DNA from: a virus
Virus record (IMG/VR): IMGVR_UViG_3300020470_002585
Coordinates: 1-20,391 of that record
DNA length: 20,391 bases
Direction: 5' to 3' (one strand)
The notes under the pieces were generated by a model. The model was not told the origin of the DNA. It saw only the letters and a program-made list of their open reading frames with translations, and searched no databases. The position numbers were made by a program, and so were the translations under genes. Positions 1-7,349 of the stretch are shown in pieces (positions within the stretch are counted from its first letter, which is position 1; every line of letters starts with the position of its first letter).

Positions 1-776
1 GTTTTAATTCTAAATCTGTGACCACCTGGAGCAGAATAGTTCGATGTGCCAGCTGCGTTGTCATTAAGAGACGGATCGTCTTCTGGAGTAACAATTGACT
101 CTGAAACTTCAAGTCCAACCCTGTAAGAGGGGTTGTTAGTATATTGGTCAAGTATGAGATATGATGACGGTACATCTACAAAGTGTCCTCTAATGAAGTA
201 TACACCTGCATTAATATATGCAGTAGAAGCAACTGCTGTTGCATCTGTTGGAAGTAACTGAGCGAAGGGAGATCCAACCTCAATCAATGTAGTTCCGAAA
301 GTTATTTCATTTTCGGCCAATAACTGCTCGTTGGGTTGAAATGTCTTGATACCAGTGCCACTTACGGTATCACCTGACTCAACATACTTAACGTACAGTG
401 TTACATACCCCTTAGATGATTCTGTAGAGGGGATAGAATATAATACTTTTGCTTTAATACCTGTTGTAATACCCTCGATAATTTGTCCTGTTATCTGGGT
501 ACGATATGTCTCAACGTCTACTCCTAAGAAAGACTGTTGAATGACGACTGCTTGAACCTGTAGGTCATAACCAACCTGACCAGGAATAACCATAGCACCT
601 TCTCTAAAGAAGTGCTGTCCAATCGACTCCATCTGATTCTGGAGAATCGACTGCATAGTCGTGAGTTCTCTTGCCTGAATCGGATATCCTGGTCGGAATA
701 GGACTCTGTAAAAGTTTTTATCCTTATCGAAATCGTCAAAATAAGGACTAATATTTAGATTAGTATTCTGTGGCAT
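1..776 (-). CDS. DUF4815-type virion structural protein (3' end outside window)
   Basis: The frame is open from the ATG at 776 to the left edge without a stop, so 258 codons are visible and the C-terminus is missing. The start is chosen because the ATG lies 4 bases after the stop of the gp8-like gene. The N-terminus reads NLNISPYFDDFDKDKNFYRV (residues 6-25), followed by GYPIQARELTTMQSILQNQ (30-48) and GQHFFREGAMVIPG (53-66). These are hallmark stretches of the DUF4815 proteins of T4-like cyanophages, as is SNYSAPGGHRFRI near the left edge. Family members are large structural proteins encoded beside baseplate genes. A role in the baseplate or proximal tail-fibre attachment is inferred from position. 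The 4-base gap implies co-transcription and possibly translational coupling with gp8. There is only a weak Shine-Dalgarno candidate (GAG about 15 bases upstream). Family assignment is from recalled motifs, not a search. Confidence 0.85.
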   Translation of the reverse strand, partial: MPQNTNLNISPYFDDFDKDKNFYRVLFRPGYPIQARELTTMQSILQNQMESIGQHFFREGAMVIPGQVGYDLQVQAVVIQQSFLGVDVETYRTQITGQIIEGITTGIKAKVLYSIPSTESSKGYVTLYVKYVESGDTVSGTGIKTFQPNEQLLAENEITFGTTLIEVGSPFAQLLPTDATAVASTAYINAGVYFIRGHFVDVPSSYLILDQYTNNPSYRVGLEVSESIVTPEDDPSLNDNAAGTSNYSAPGGHRFRIK

Positions 777-780
777 TGAA

Positions 781-2316
781 TTAGAACTCGATTACGATTT
801 TGATATCCTCTATCTGGTCACCAGCACGAGTGATAGCTCCTCTGTTATCTATGTAAATAACATCACCAGAGTTAGGATCAACTTCTGCTTTTGCATAACC
901 ATTAGTGAAAGCCATACCTAGATCGTATTCTGCATTGTTAATAACCCTTGTAGAGGATCCTGAAACAATTGGGAAGTTGATGTCTGGGTCAGCAGATGCA
1001 CCTGATGTAGCACCCACAATTGGGTTACCACCTTCAAACTCGATTAGGTTACCAGTAAATTCAGGGAAGATACCGTCAACTCTATTCTGATAATATTTCA
1101 GCACCTTAGTAGTGCTGTTCCATGATATAACACGTCCTCTCGCTGTTACCTGTTGTCCACCAACAGTACGAGATTGTGTGATAATCTCATCTGTCTGGAA
1201 GTTACCAGTAAACGTCGGTGCAAAGATAGACGCTTTTGTTGCACTCAATGTTAAATCTGAGGTTAACTCTTGAGTACCAAACTTGTTAGGATTAATTACC
1301 AAACCAATACGACGATAGTCGTTGTCAGTTGGGAAGTCACCAGATCCTTCATCATAGGTGAACTTAGTGTTAATCATGACACGGAAACCACCCAACTCAG
1401 TTGCTGGTGCAGCACCATGTCCCATCGATGGAGGTATTACAACTTCAACGCTACCACCAGTACCTGTTCCAGCACCAATACCGTTGACTTCATCGATGAT
1501 TACTTTACCAAAGGTGTATCCACTACCACCAGATGTCACAGTAGCAGAGGCAATTCTACCACCATCAACTACAAGTGATACCCTACCACCTACACCGTCT
1601 CCTTTAATAGGGACGTTTTCATATGTACCATTGTTATAACCACTACCAGATGAACCGATAATGATAGTATCAATTTCTCCACCAATAGCATCTGCTACCA
1701 CTGCGGTATCAGATAGCACAGGCATATACTCGTTAGAGAAGAATTTTAAGACTTGACCAACAGGGATCGTGTACATATACTTCCAACGGTAGCCATCAGC
1801 AGTTGTGATAATCGAAGTGGAGGTTCCTGTGGGCTCAACAGTACTAGGTTTACCATTAGGATCAGAAGGACTTGTCCCGTTGTAGATGCATTTGTACGTT
1901 TGATAAGACGAATTAACGACGTAAAAGTCTGAGTCGTATAATTTCGTAGCACCTGACGATGCCGTTTTAGTCGAGGAGTAATCATGGCGGTACATATCAT
2001 AAACATAACCCAATCCACCAGTTGTTTGCTCTGGGGGAATCCAGTCGGTACGCCTGACTACCTGAATAGTGTCATTTGCTAACACCCTCTTCAGGGAGAT
2101 CATATCCGAATAGTCATCCGCAAATTCTTGGAATGAATCTACTGGGTCTGGAGGTGCATTCTCATTATCCCACGGTTGTGGTCTGCCTATGAACACATAA
2201 AGACGATCTCTAGCACTACCTGCCAACAGGTCAGACTGCGTAGGATCTGGTCCTTCAAGTGCCTTCCTAAACCTTTCGGCAGTAAAGATTCTAAATTGGT
2301 CGGTAAGTAACGCCAT
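781..2316 (-). CDS. 8: Baseplate wedge subunit, T4 gp8-like
   Basis: This 511-residue protein aligns by eye with T4 gp8. YVFIGRPQPWDNENAPPDP (40-58) matches the T4 FGRSEPW...PPYPTDS stretch. The segment with RRTDW (88-92) matches RRDW. YKCIYNG (141-147), then DGYRWKYMYTIP (174-185) and SNEYMPV (194-200), matches YRCLDV, DGYVWEYLFEIP and TNEYIVV. The C-terminus DVIYIDNRGAITRAGDQIED matches the T4 ending MIYMENRPPI...DQTEEI. T4 gp8 is 334 residues; this one is longer because of a Gly-rich insert (about 211-300) and an extra segment (about 360-460). In T4, gp8 is a structural subunit of the baseplate wedge. The start ATG has an AGAAGG site 12 bases upstream and a late-promoter-like octamer 21 bases upstream. 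The next gene begins 4 bases after the stop. Confidence 0.88.
   Translation of the reverse strand: MALLTDQFRIFTAERFRKALEGPDPTQSDLLAGSARDRLYVFIGRPQPWDNENAPPDPVDSFQEFADDYSDMISLKRVLANDTIQVVRRTDWIPPEQTTGGLGYVYDMYRHDYSSTKTASSGATKLYDSDFYVVNSSYQTYKCIYNGTSPSDPNGKPSTVEPTGTSTSIITTADGYRWKYMYTIPVGQVLKFFSNEYMPVLSDTAVVADAIGGEIDTIIIGSSGSGYNNGTYENVPIKGDGVGGRVSLVVDGGRIASATVTSGGSGYTFGKVIIDEVNGIGAGTGTGGSVEVVIPPSMGHGAAPATELGGFRVMINTKFTYDEGSGDFPTDNDYRRIGLVINPNKFGTQELTSDLTLSATKASIFAPTFTGNFQTDEIITQSRTVGGQQVTARGRVISWNSTTKVLKYYQNRVDGIFPEFTGNLIEFEGGNPIVGATSGASADPDINFPIVSGSSTRVINNAEYDLGMAFTNGYAKAEVDPNSGDVIYIDNRGAITRAGDQIEDIKIVIEF
1432..1686 (-). repeat. Two GSGY-type repeats inserted in gp8-like protein
   Basis: Residues about 211-295 carry two copies of a beta-rich unit: IGGEIDTIIIGSSGSGYNNG and then GGRIASATVTSGGSGYTFG, each followed by a hydrophobic strand and a Gly-rich turn. 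The segment is absent from T4 gp8 as I recall it. It resembles the repeats that fill the N-terminal half of the gene upstream at 2350-4230. The level is protein similarity; no long exact DNA repeat is visible. Confidence 0.7.
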
Positions 2317-2328
2317 TGTAAACGATTG

Positions 2329-2334
2329 CCTTCT
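2329..2334 (-). promoter_or_regulatory. Ribosome binding site of gp8-like gene
   Basis: The minus strand reads AGAAGG, 12 bases before the ATG at 2316. It is the clearest Shine-Dalgarno match in the window, although the spacing is longer than usual. The other genes have only weak purine tracts. Confidence 0.55.
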
Positions 2335-2337
2335 TTT

Positions 2338-2345
2338 TATTTATG
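2338..2345 (-). promoter_or_regulatory. Late-promoter-like octamer CATAAATA before gp8
   Basis: The minus strand reads CATAAATAAAAAG in the 33-base gap between the GxGY protein and gp8. It differs at one position from the T4 late consensus TATAAATA, which is recognised by the phage sigma gp55. The motif starts 4 bases after the upstream stop and ends 21 bases before the gp8 ATG, so it could drive the gp8-DUF4815 pair. It is a sequence match only. Confidence 0.55.
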
Positions 2346-2349
2346 TGGG

Positions 2350-4230
2350 TTATTCATCCTCATTTCGCACGGCTGCTGTATATTCAACAGAGAATATCTT
2401 AGCAGTCGCACCAGAGGTGTTTCCTTGTAATGTTTCACCCACAGTCCAAAGGTAAGTTGTACCGTTTGGAGAAACAATATCTTTGATAGTTAATGTATGC
2501 AAGTCCTCATTCGTGCCTATCGTAGGACCTGGTGTAATACCAGTAGAATGGGCAGTCATACTTGATGTCTGTCCTTGTACTTGCTCAGTAGATGTGAATG
2601 TATTAGAATTAATATATTCAACAATTAAGGTAGCAGTAGATGTATGAGTATCACCATCACCTAAAGCACCAGCAGACTGAATAGTTGCAACTAGAGATTG
2701 AGGATTACCATCGTATATCTGATCACCTGCTTGGAATAATGTAGTGTTTTGTCCACCAAGTGTCTCCTCTATACCATATTTAGACTCAGCAATACCACCA
2801 TCTAAGTTAATCTGGTCTTCAAACTCAGTACCAGTATTAATTAGATCGATAATACCATCACCAGCACCGTCTAATTCATCATCATCTTCAAACTTTCTAT
2901 TAAGAATAAGACTTAGTGGATCAGTGAATGCAACAATATCACTACCTTCAAACTCTACTAATGTATGAGGAGCAACACCAGTACCAGATGCTCCAGCAGT
3001 ACCAGCAACAAATGCTATAATCTTAGACTTCTCATTAGACCTACCACCATCGATGAATGCCAATTCATCAACTTCAAAGGTCAAATATAATGCTCTTTGG
3101 GTAGGATCCCAGTCATATACTATAGCAACTCGGTTATTAGATGATTCAACAACCCTTCTAACCTTGTCAGTTACTTGGAAACTATATGCAGTTAACCCTG
3201 TATTTGGATCATCCTGTAGGTTATCTAATATAACTTTCTGGTCAAAACGGAAGTTAACACCTCTGTCAACACCAGTAAATGAGTCATAATCATCACCATT
3301 TGATACAGCAGTTTTACCTGTATATCTTACAATCTCTCTACCTATCAATAACTTACCTGAGCCTGGATAAGGATCAGTAGTCTGCACAGTTATTGTACCA
3401 GTACTAGAGCTAACATTAGATGTTAGTCCAGTTATATCATATACAGTAGAGTTAAGAGACTGCCTATTCCTTGCTTCTCTAATAAGGTTGGTATCTCTAG
3501 TAAAGATAATCTCTGGAGGAGTGGTATATCCACCTCCACCTGTCAATAGATCTATACTGGTAATCTTACCAAGGTTTATGAATGCCTCAGCAGTAGCACC
3601 AGATCCACCACCTTTAATAATCTGTATAAGAGGAGGTGTCTCAAAGAATTCACCTTCATTGGTTAGAGTAATCTTTGAAACTTGACCAAATTGGTTAACG
3701 TTAGCAACACCAGTTGCACCTTGGCCACCACCACCGCTGATGATGACATTTACGTCTTCCTCTGTATAGTTTCTACCTTGCTCTTGAATAGCAAGACTGG
3801 TTAACAAACCTGTTACTGGTACTAACTCAGATCCAGATCCACCACCACCTTCTATCACAGCAGTAGCATCAAAATATTGATCACCAGGTGTGGTCATCTG
3901 AATGAAATCTATACCACCATCATCTTTAAGGAAGATCTTACCAGCAGCAGATCCATCAGAACCATCATCTTCTATCTTAAGACGTAATGGATCGTATCCT
4001 TCACCTGGGTCTAATACTTCTACAGCAGTTAATTCACCTAAGTCACCTTCAATAACTGCTCTTAATACTGCATCTCTAATAGGTGTACCACAATTCTCTA
4101 CTCGTAGTCTTGGTGGATCATTAGGATCATATCCACTTCCTTTAGCTTGTACATAAACATCCCTAACCCCAAATATACTATTAAATATTGGGATAATCTG
4201 AGCACCGCTACCTGGGACTGTTCTTGTCAT
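2350..4230 (-). CDS. Virion structural protein with GxGYxxPP repeats
   Basis: This 626-residue protein has two parts. Residues about 25-245 are six units of roughly 40 residues, each with a GxGY-like turn (GSGY at 31, GEGY at 76, GDQY at 116, GRNY at 152, GEFF at 193, GGGY at 232), often followed by PP and a hydrophobic strand and then a Gly-rich loop. The rest holds GSGKLLIGREIVRYTGK (290-306) with TGVDRGVNFRFDQKVILD (319-336), a stretch I recognise from large virion proteins of marine T4-like phages. The C-terminus repeats a GETLQGNTSGATAKIF-type element. No catalytic motif, signal peptide or membrane segment is seen. The ATG lies 1 base after the TAG of the preceding gene, implying coupled translation. 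A baseplate or fibre-associated role is inferred from the gp8 neighbour; no T4 gene equivalent is recognised. Confidence 0.75.
   Translation of the reverse strand: MTRTVPGSGAQIIPIFNSIFGVRDVYVQAKGSGYDPNDPPRLRVENCGTPIRDAVLRAVIEGDLGELTAVEVLDPGEGYDPLRLKIEDDGSDGSAAGKIFLKDDGGIDFIQMTTPGDQYFDATAVIEGGGGSGSELVPVTGLLTSLAIQEQGRNYTEEDVNVIISGGGGQGATGVANVNQFGQVSKITLTNEGEFFETPPLIQIIKGGGSGATAEAFINLGKITSIDLLTGGGGYTTPPEIIFTRDTNLIREARNRQSLNSTVYDITGLTSNVSSSTGTITVQTTDPYPGSGKLLIGREIVRYTGKTAVSNGDDYDSFTGVDRGVNFRFDQKVILDNLQDDPNTGLTAYSFQVTDKVRRVVESSNNRVAIVYDWDPTQRALYLTFEVDELAFIDGGRSNEKSKIIAFVAGTAGASGTGVAPHTLVEFEGSDIVAFTDPLSLILNRKFEDDDELDGAGDGIIDLINTGTEFEDQINLDGGIAESKYGIEETLGGQNTTLFQAGDQIYDGNPQSLVATIQSAGALGDGDTHTSTATLIVEYINSNTFTSTEQVQGQTSSMTAHSTGITPGPTIGTNEDLHTLTIKDIVSPNGTTYLWTVGETLQGNTSGATAKIFSVEYTAAVRNEDE
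3496..4158 (-). repeat. Six ~40-residue GxGYxxPP protein repeats
   Basis: Turn motifs occur at residues 31, 76, 116, 152, 193 and 232 of the protein, giving spacings of 45, 40, 36, 41 and 39. A typical unit is I-T-S-I-D-L-L-T-G-G-G-G-Y-T-T-P-P-E followed by I-I-F. Later units also carry GGGSGA loops. The pattern suggests a regular stack of short beta strands. The units are diverged at DNA level. Confidence 0.75.
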
Positions 4231-4231
4231 A

Positions 4232-5713
4232 CTAGACTACCGTTAAGTTTCCTACCATTGCTGCATGCATTGTGCACTGGTAAACATAAGTCGTACCAGC
4301 TGCTAAATCCATTGGGACTGTCCAATACTGGACTCCTTCTTGGTCACCTGTTACTCCTTCAGTTACTGCTGTGCCACCCGCTGTCTGTCTTAAAGCAAGA
4401 GGATGTGCTGCACCTGTTGTATTATTAAATCTATATGTAAATCCTCTATAGACAAATATTGTTGGGTTGTCTGTAGAAGGATCGACACCACCACCTGCTG
4501 CTCTGTAAGCACTACTACTAGGTCCAGTGAAATTAAATCCTATTGTAGGTGATACTGTAGGATCCCAACTGGTACCATTGAATATAATATTATTATTTGC
4601 AGAAGCAAGATTAGAAAGATAGAAATCAGAATTAAGCGTTACTGTGTTTGAAGTTACAGCAGATGTTATACCCTGGCCACCTGTCACTGCGAGGGAAGAA
4701 GTTGCAAGAGCAGCAGTTGTAGTACCACTATCTCCTGTGACTGTCCTATATGTAACTTGCTCTACGTTAGGAGCGTCGTTTGTAATTGTAAGGTTATCTC
4801 CATTAACAGCAGTACTAATGCCAGTCCCACCAATGAGATTGATAGTAGCAGTTGTACTACCTGCGGTTTTGTTTCCTGCATCACTTCCTATTACGCCATA
4901 GGCATTTTGGTTTAGGTCACCAAGGGTGCCTGTCATGTTTATGGTGAGGGTGTCTCCTGCGATTGAAGTCGAGATCTCAGTGCCTCCCGCAACTGTAAGG
5001 ACATCAGTAGGAGCACTAGCAGTAGTACTGCCAGTGTCAGCAGCGATTCCTTCAAATAAATTTTGAGTGGTTCCACCACCACCGCCACCTGATGAATCAT
5101 CGTTTGCAGGCTCCCATGCAGAGTTGCCAGCATTCCATTTAATAACTTGTCCATCACTAGGTCCACCTCCAACGGTCATATCTACATCACCAAGATCACC
5201 AAGACTGTGATCTTCACCTATAATCTTCTTCCAACCAGCAGAAGTTGCAACTCTTGCTGTAGTATCAGCAGCTACATATGCAAACATACCATGATGAGTT
5301 ACAGCATCAGGAAGATCACCAACTGTAGCAAAATGATTAGTATATTTTAGTTTACCGTCAGCACCATCAATATATGTTAGAGCAGATCCTGTGCCACCAG
5401 CCCAGAGTTGAATATCTCCAGTGCCATTTGCTTGGATTGCTATATCTCCATTGTTTGATGATATAATTTTATGACCACCGATGTCTACATCTTCTGTAAA
5501 CTTATTAAATGACCCCTCAGCAAACTGAGCACCATTCCACTTAAGTAGTTGATCCTGAGCTGGAGTGCCAACGTTGATTTGTAAATTGGTATCGTTACCG
5601 AGATTAGTATACAATTCATCAATGACGCTATTCAATTTGATAGCACCATCTCTCAGACTGTCACCAGTCCCGTCATTCGCTGACGATCCAATATTGAGGG
5701 TTTGCTTTGCCAT
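4232..5713 (-). CDS. Fibre-like virion protein with C-terminal cupredoxin-like domain
   Basis: The 493-residue protein begins MAKQTLNIGSSANDGTGDSL, a start seen in many structural and fibre proteins of marine T4-like phages. Residues 50-60 and 186-203 contain LLKWNGAQF-type and QVIKWNAGNSAWEP elements typical of phage fibres. A GGGGGG hinge (209-214) follows, then three 45-50-residue repeats of the form TxGGTGISTAVNGDNLTI (about 222-362). The last 100 residues contain TIFVYRGFTYRF (418-429), His437, Cys480, His483 and Met486, a complete cupredoxin-type ligand set with amicyanin-like C-x2-H-x2-M spacing. No signal peptide or membrane segment is seen. A CTAAATA octamer precedes the start and the next gene follows after 1 base. 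A tail-fibre or decoration role is likely; copper binding is unproven. Confidence 0.75.
   Translation of the reverse strand: MAKQTLNIGSSANDGTGDSLRDGAIKLNSVIDELYTNLGNDTNLQINVGTPAQDQLLKWNGAQFAEGSFNKFTEDVDIGGHKIISSNNGDIAIQANGTGDIQLWAGGTGSALTYIDGADGKLKYTNHFATVGDLPDAVTHHGMFAYVAADTTARVATSAGWKKIIGEDHSLGDLGDVDMTVGGGPSDGQVIKWNAGNSAWEPANDDSSGGGGGGTTQNLFEGIAADTGSTTASAPTDVLTVAGGTEISTSIAGDTLTINMTGTLGDLNQNAYGVIGSDAGNKTAGSTTATINLIGGTGISTAVNGDNLTITNDAPNVEQVTYRTVTGDSGTTTAALATSSLAVTGGQGITSAVTSNTVTLNSDFYLSNLASANNNIIFNGTSWDPTVSPTIGFNFTGPSSSAYRAAGGGVDPSTDNPTIFVYRGFTYRFNNTTGAAHPLALRQTAGGTAVTEGVTGDQEGVQYWTVPMDLAAGTTYVYQCTMHAAMVGNLTVV
4235..4540 (-). other. Cupredoxin-like C-terminal domain
   Basis: Residues about 392-493 contain RGFTYRF, then AAHPLALR with His437, and end YVYQCTMHAAMVGNLTVV with Cys480, His483 and Met486. 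The 43-residue distance between the first His and Cys is in the range of small type-1 copper proteins, and the Cys is at the end of a predicted strand, as in that fold. This is fold recognition by motif only. Confidence 0.55.
4628..5050 (-). repeat. Three fibre-type repeats (GGTGIST...GDNLTI)
   Basis: Three related segments cover residues about 222-362 of the fibre-like protein. The best aligned cores are VAGGTEISTSIAGDTLTIN, LIGGTGISTAVNGDNLTIT and VTGGQGITSAVTSNTVTLN. Each is preceded by a GS/GTTTA(S)A-type stretch. Such units are common in phage fibre shafts and are likely beta-structured. Confidence 0.75.
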
Positions 5714-5733
5714 GATAGTAGTCTTTACAGTGT

Positions 5734-5741
5734 TATTTAGG
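5734..5741 (-). promoter_or_regulatory. Late-promoter-like octamer CCTAAATA overlapping a stop codon
   Basis: The minus strand reads CACCTAAATAACACTG. The TAA inside CTAAATA (5739-5737) is the stop codon of the YHYH gene. The motif ends 20 bases before the ATG of the fibre-like gene at 5713. It is related to the T4 late consensus TATAAATA. No strong Shine-Dalgarno sequence follows. Confidence 0.5.
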
Positions 5742-7329
5742 TGCCATCATAAGTTTGTAATGTAGAATCCATAGTAGATGATGTACTATCGAATCTATTA
5801 TCGGTGCTGCCACCATCTCCAGCACCAGCAACTGTCAATGTTACTGCGTTAGAATCTAGTGGTGAGTTAGTTGCTGCTTGTGGTGCTCCTATAGGACCAG
5901 CGATCCTACAGCGATACTTGTATCCAGTCATATAGGACAGTGCAGTAACTGAATATGTGTTAGTTGTTGCACCAGTTACAGCAGCAAATGCGAATCCACC
6001 ATCAGTAGATCTATACCACTGATATGCCACAGGTCCGTCTTCTGGTAAGACAAGACTGGTAACAGTAAATGTGGCAGTCTGACCAGCATTAACTGTTGCA
6101 TTCTGTGGTTGTAGACTGAATGTTAGGGTTGGTACCACACCACCGCCACCATCTCCACCGCCACCACCAGCAGGTGCTTCAACAGTGAACGTTGTGTCAA
6201 TGGTTTCTCTAGTGGTTAGTCCAACAATGAATGGAAATTTAGTAAGATTTACGTTAGTTTCATCTACTGTCAGGAAATATGCATAGGTGCCGTCCTGATA
6301 TTCAGGTGTAATAGCAAATCTTCCATTATGACTGTCTAAATCACCTGTCCCTTCAACAAATTCATAGTCCTCCATGAGAGTACCAGCAGGAGGATTGTCA
6401 CTTGTATTACCATAATCAGGTCTTCCAGGTGCTTCTGTGTCTCTTACAGCATAACCAGTCCTCATTGTCCTAGTACCACTCAAATTATCGAATGGTACAT
6501 CATATCCATAAGGTCCATAGATAGGAAATCCGTCAAATGCTATGCCAACTATCTTAGAATGACCGTCTGGATGACGAATATTGTCTCCATTATACTGAGT
6601 TGACCCATAATAATCATTATATGATGCCATAGATGACCCTGATTTCCAACAATCTAGGAAATGTGGGTCATGATAGTGGTAAATTCCAGTCTGTTCTGGG
6701 TGTCCACCACAATTATCCTCTCCAGAGTTAACAAAAGTTAGATCACCAGCAGCAACCCAACTAAAACCTGATGGAGGATTGAGTCCAGCACCAGCAGAAG
6801 GGTTAAAAATGGCAACTCCGTTACCTGAAATACCAATTTGTCCTAAAGGGGTCTCAATTCTTCCATTTCTTTGGTCAAAATACTCCATTGTGCCACTAAC
6901 AGGAGTGGATGCTTGAGTATCTACGATGAAATCTAATGTAGTATCAGTAGATAACCAACATTCTCCAGCAATAGAGGTGAATGTTGTGCTTCTAAAAATG
7001 AATTTTTGCTTTAATCCGTCACTAAAACTTACTAATATATGATCATCAACAGCAATATCAGGATTTGGTCCAGTAAAAAGAGTTAAGTCGTTGACCGAGA
7101 TGGTCGCTCTCCGAATATATCCGTCATGCGTATATCCATTATTATCAAATGTGCGAGCAATTCCAAATGTTCCTCCACGGTATAAGAAGTCATGATCCCA
7201 ATCTTTCTCCTGAATAGTGTTAGGGTTATTATCGTTAGGGAACGTACCAGGAATCACAGGAGCAGGGAGGGCATCCGATGCTACTGTGATTACTTTAGTT
7301 GCGTTATTAAAGGAAGCTGTTGCTGCCAT
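5737..7329 (-). CDS. YHYH-domain virion-associated protein with Ig-like C-terminus
   Basis: The 530-residue protein carries the YHYH family signature: GIYHYHDP (residues 215-222) preceded by CGGHP (207-211), then HPDGHSKIVGIAFDGFPIYG (253-272), continuing as PYGYD. The N-terminus (about 1-150) contains DNNPNTIQEKDW (33-44) and beta-rich sequence. A Gly-rich hinge (388-397) leads to an Ig-like domain (about 400-500) with the core PVAYQWYR (433-440) and a YKYRCR strand (470-475). A short Ser/Asp/Thr tail ends the protein. YHYH proteins occur in bacteria and phages and their biochemical role is, to my knowledge, unresolved; the His-rich core suggests metal binding. No signal peptide is evident, so packaging in the virion is the likely fate. 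The ATG follows the giant gene by 15 bases, and there is a CTAAATA octamer at the junction. Confidence 0.78.
   Translation of the reverse strand: MAATASFNNATKVITVASDALPAPVIPGTFPNDNNPNTIQEKDWDHDFLYRGGTFGIARTFDNNGYTHDGYIRRATISVNDLTLFTGPNPDIAVDDHILVSFSDGLKQKFIFRSTTFTSIAGECWLSTDTTLDFIVDTQASTPVSGTMEYFDQRNGRIETPLGQIGISGNGVAIFNPSAGAGLNPPSGFSWVAAGDLTFVNSGEDNCGGHPEQTGIYHYHDPHFLDCWKSGSSMASYNDYYGSTQYNGDNIRHPDGHSKIVGIAFDGFPIYGPYGYDVPFDNLSGTRTMRTGYAVRDTEAPGRPDYGNTSDNPPAGTLMEDYEFVEGTGDLDSHNGRFAITPEYQDGTYAYFLTVDETNVNLTKFPFIVGLTTRETIDTTFTVEAPAGGGGGDGGGGVVPTLTFSLQPQNATVNAGQTATFTVTSLVLPEDGPVAYQWYRSTDGGFAFAAVTGATTNTYSVTALSYMTGYKYRCRIAGPIGAPQAATNSPLDSNAVTLTVAGAGDGGSTDNRFDSTSSTMDSTLQTYDGT
5830..6132 (-). other. 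Ig-like domain of YHYH protein
   Basis: The domain begins after GGGGGDGGGG with LTFSLQPQNATVNAGQTATF, has the Trp-containing strand AYQWYR, and ends with YKYRCR and NAVTLTV strands. The pattern (V-x-x-G-x-x-x-x-F, then Q-W, then Y-x-C) is that of bacterial and phage Ig-like surface domains. A paralogous copy ends the gene upstream (7390-7690). Confidence 0.75.
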
Positions 7330-7341
7330 TGTTTTTACTTT

Positions 7342-7349
7342 TATTTAGA
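7342..7349 (-). promoter_or_regulatory. Late-promoter-like octamer TCTAAATA overlapping a stop codon
   Basis: The minus strand reads CATCTAAATAAAAGT. The TAA within CTAAATA (7347-7345) is the stop codon of the giant gene. The motif ends 12 bases before the YHYH gene ATG at 7329. If transcription started at T4-like spacing, the leader would be very short. It is a sequence match only. Confidence 0.5.

Noticed and set aside
752-758. Another CTAAATA on the minus strand
   Set aside because: It lies just after the start codon of the DUF4815 gene and encodes the family-typical N-L-N-I residues, so it is probably chance.
1358-1639. Plus-strand Pro/Thr-rich frame
   Set aside because: It is the complement of the Gly-rich GSGY insert of the gp8-like gene, which explains its composition.
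4147-4428. Plus-strand frame spanning the junction of two genes
   Set aside because: Leu-rich antisense sequence overlapping two well-supported minus-strand genes; no ribosome binding site or recognisable domain.
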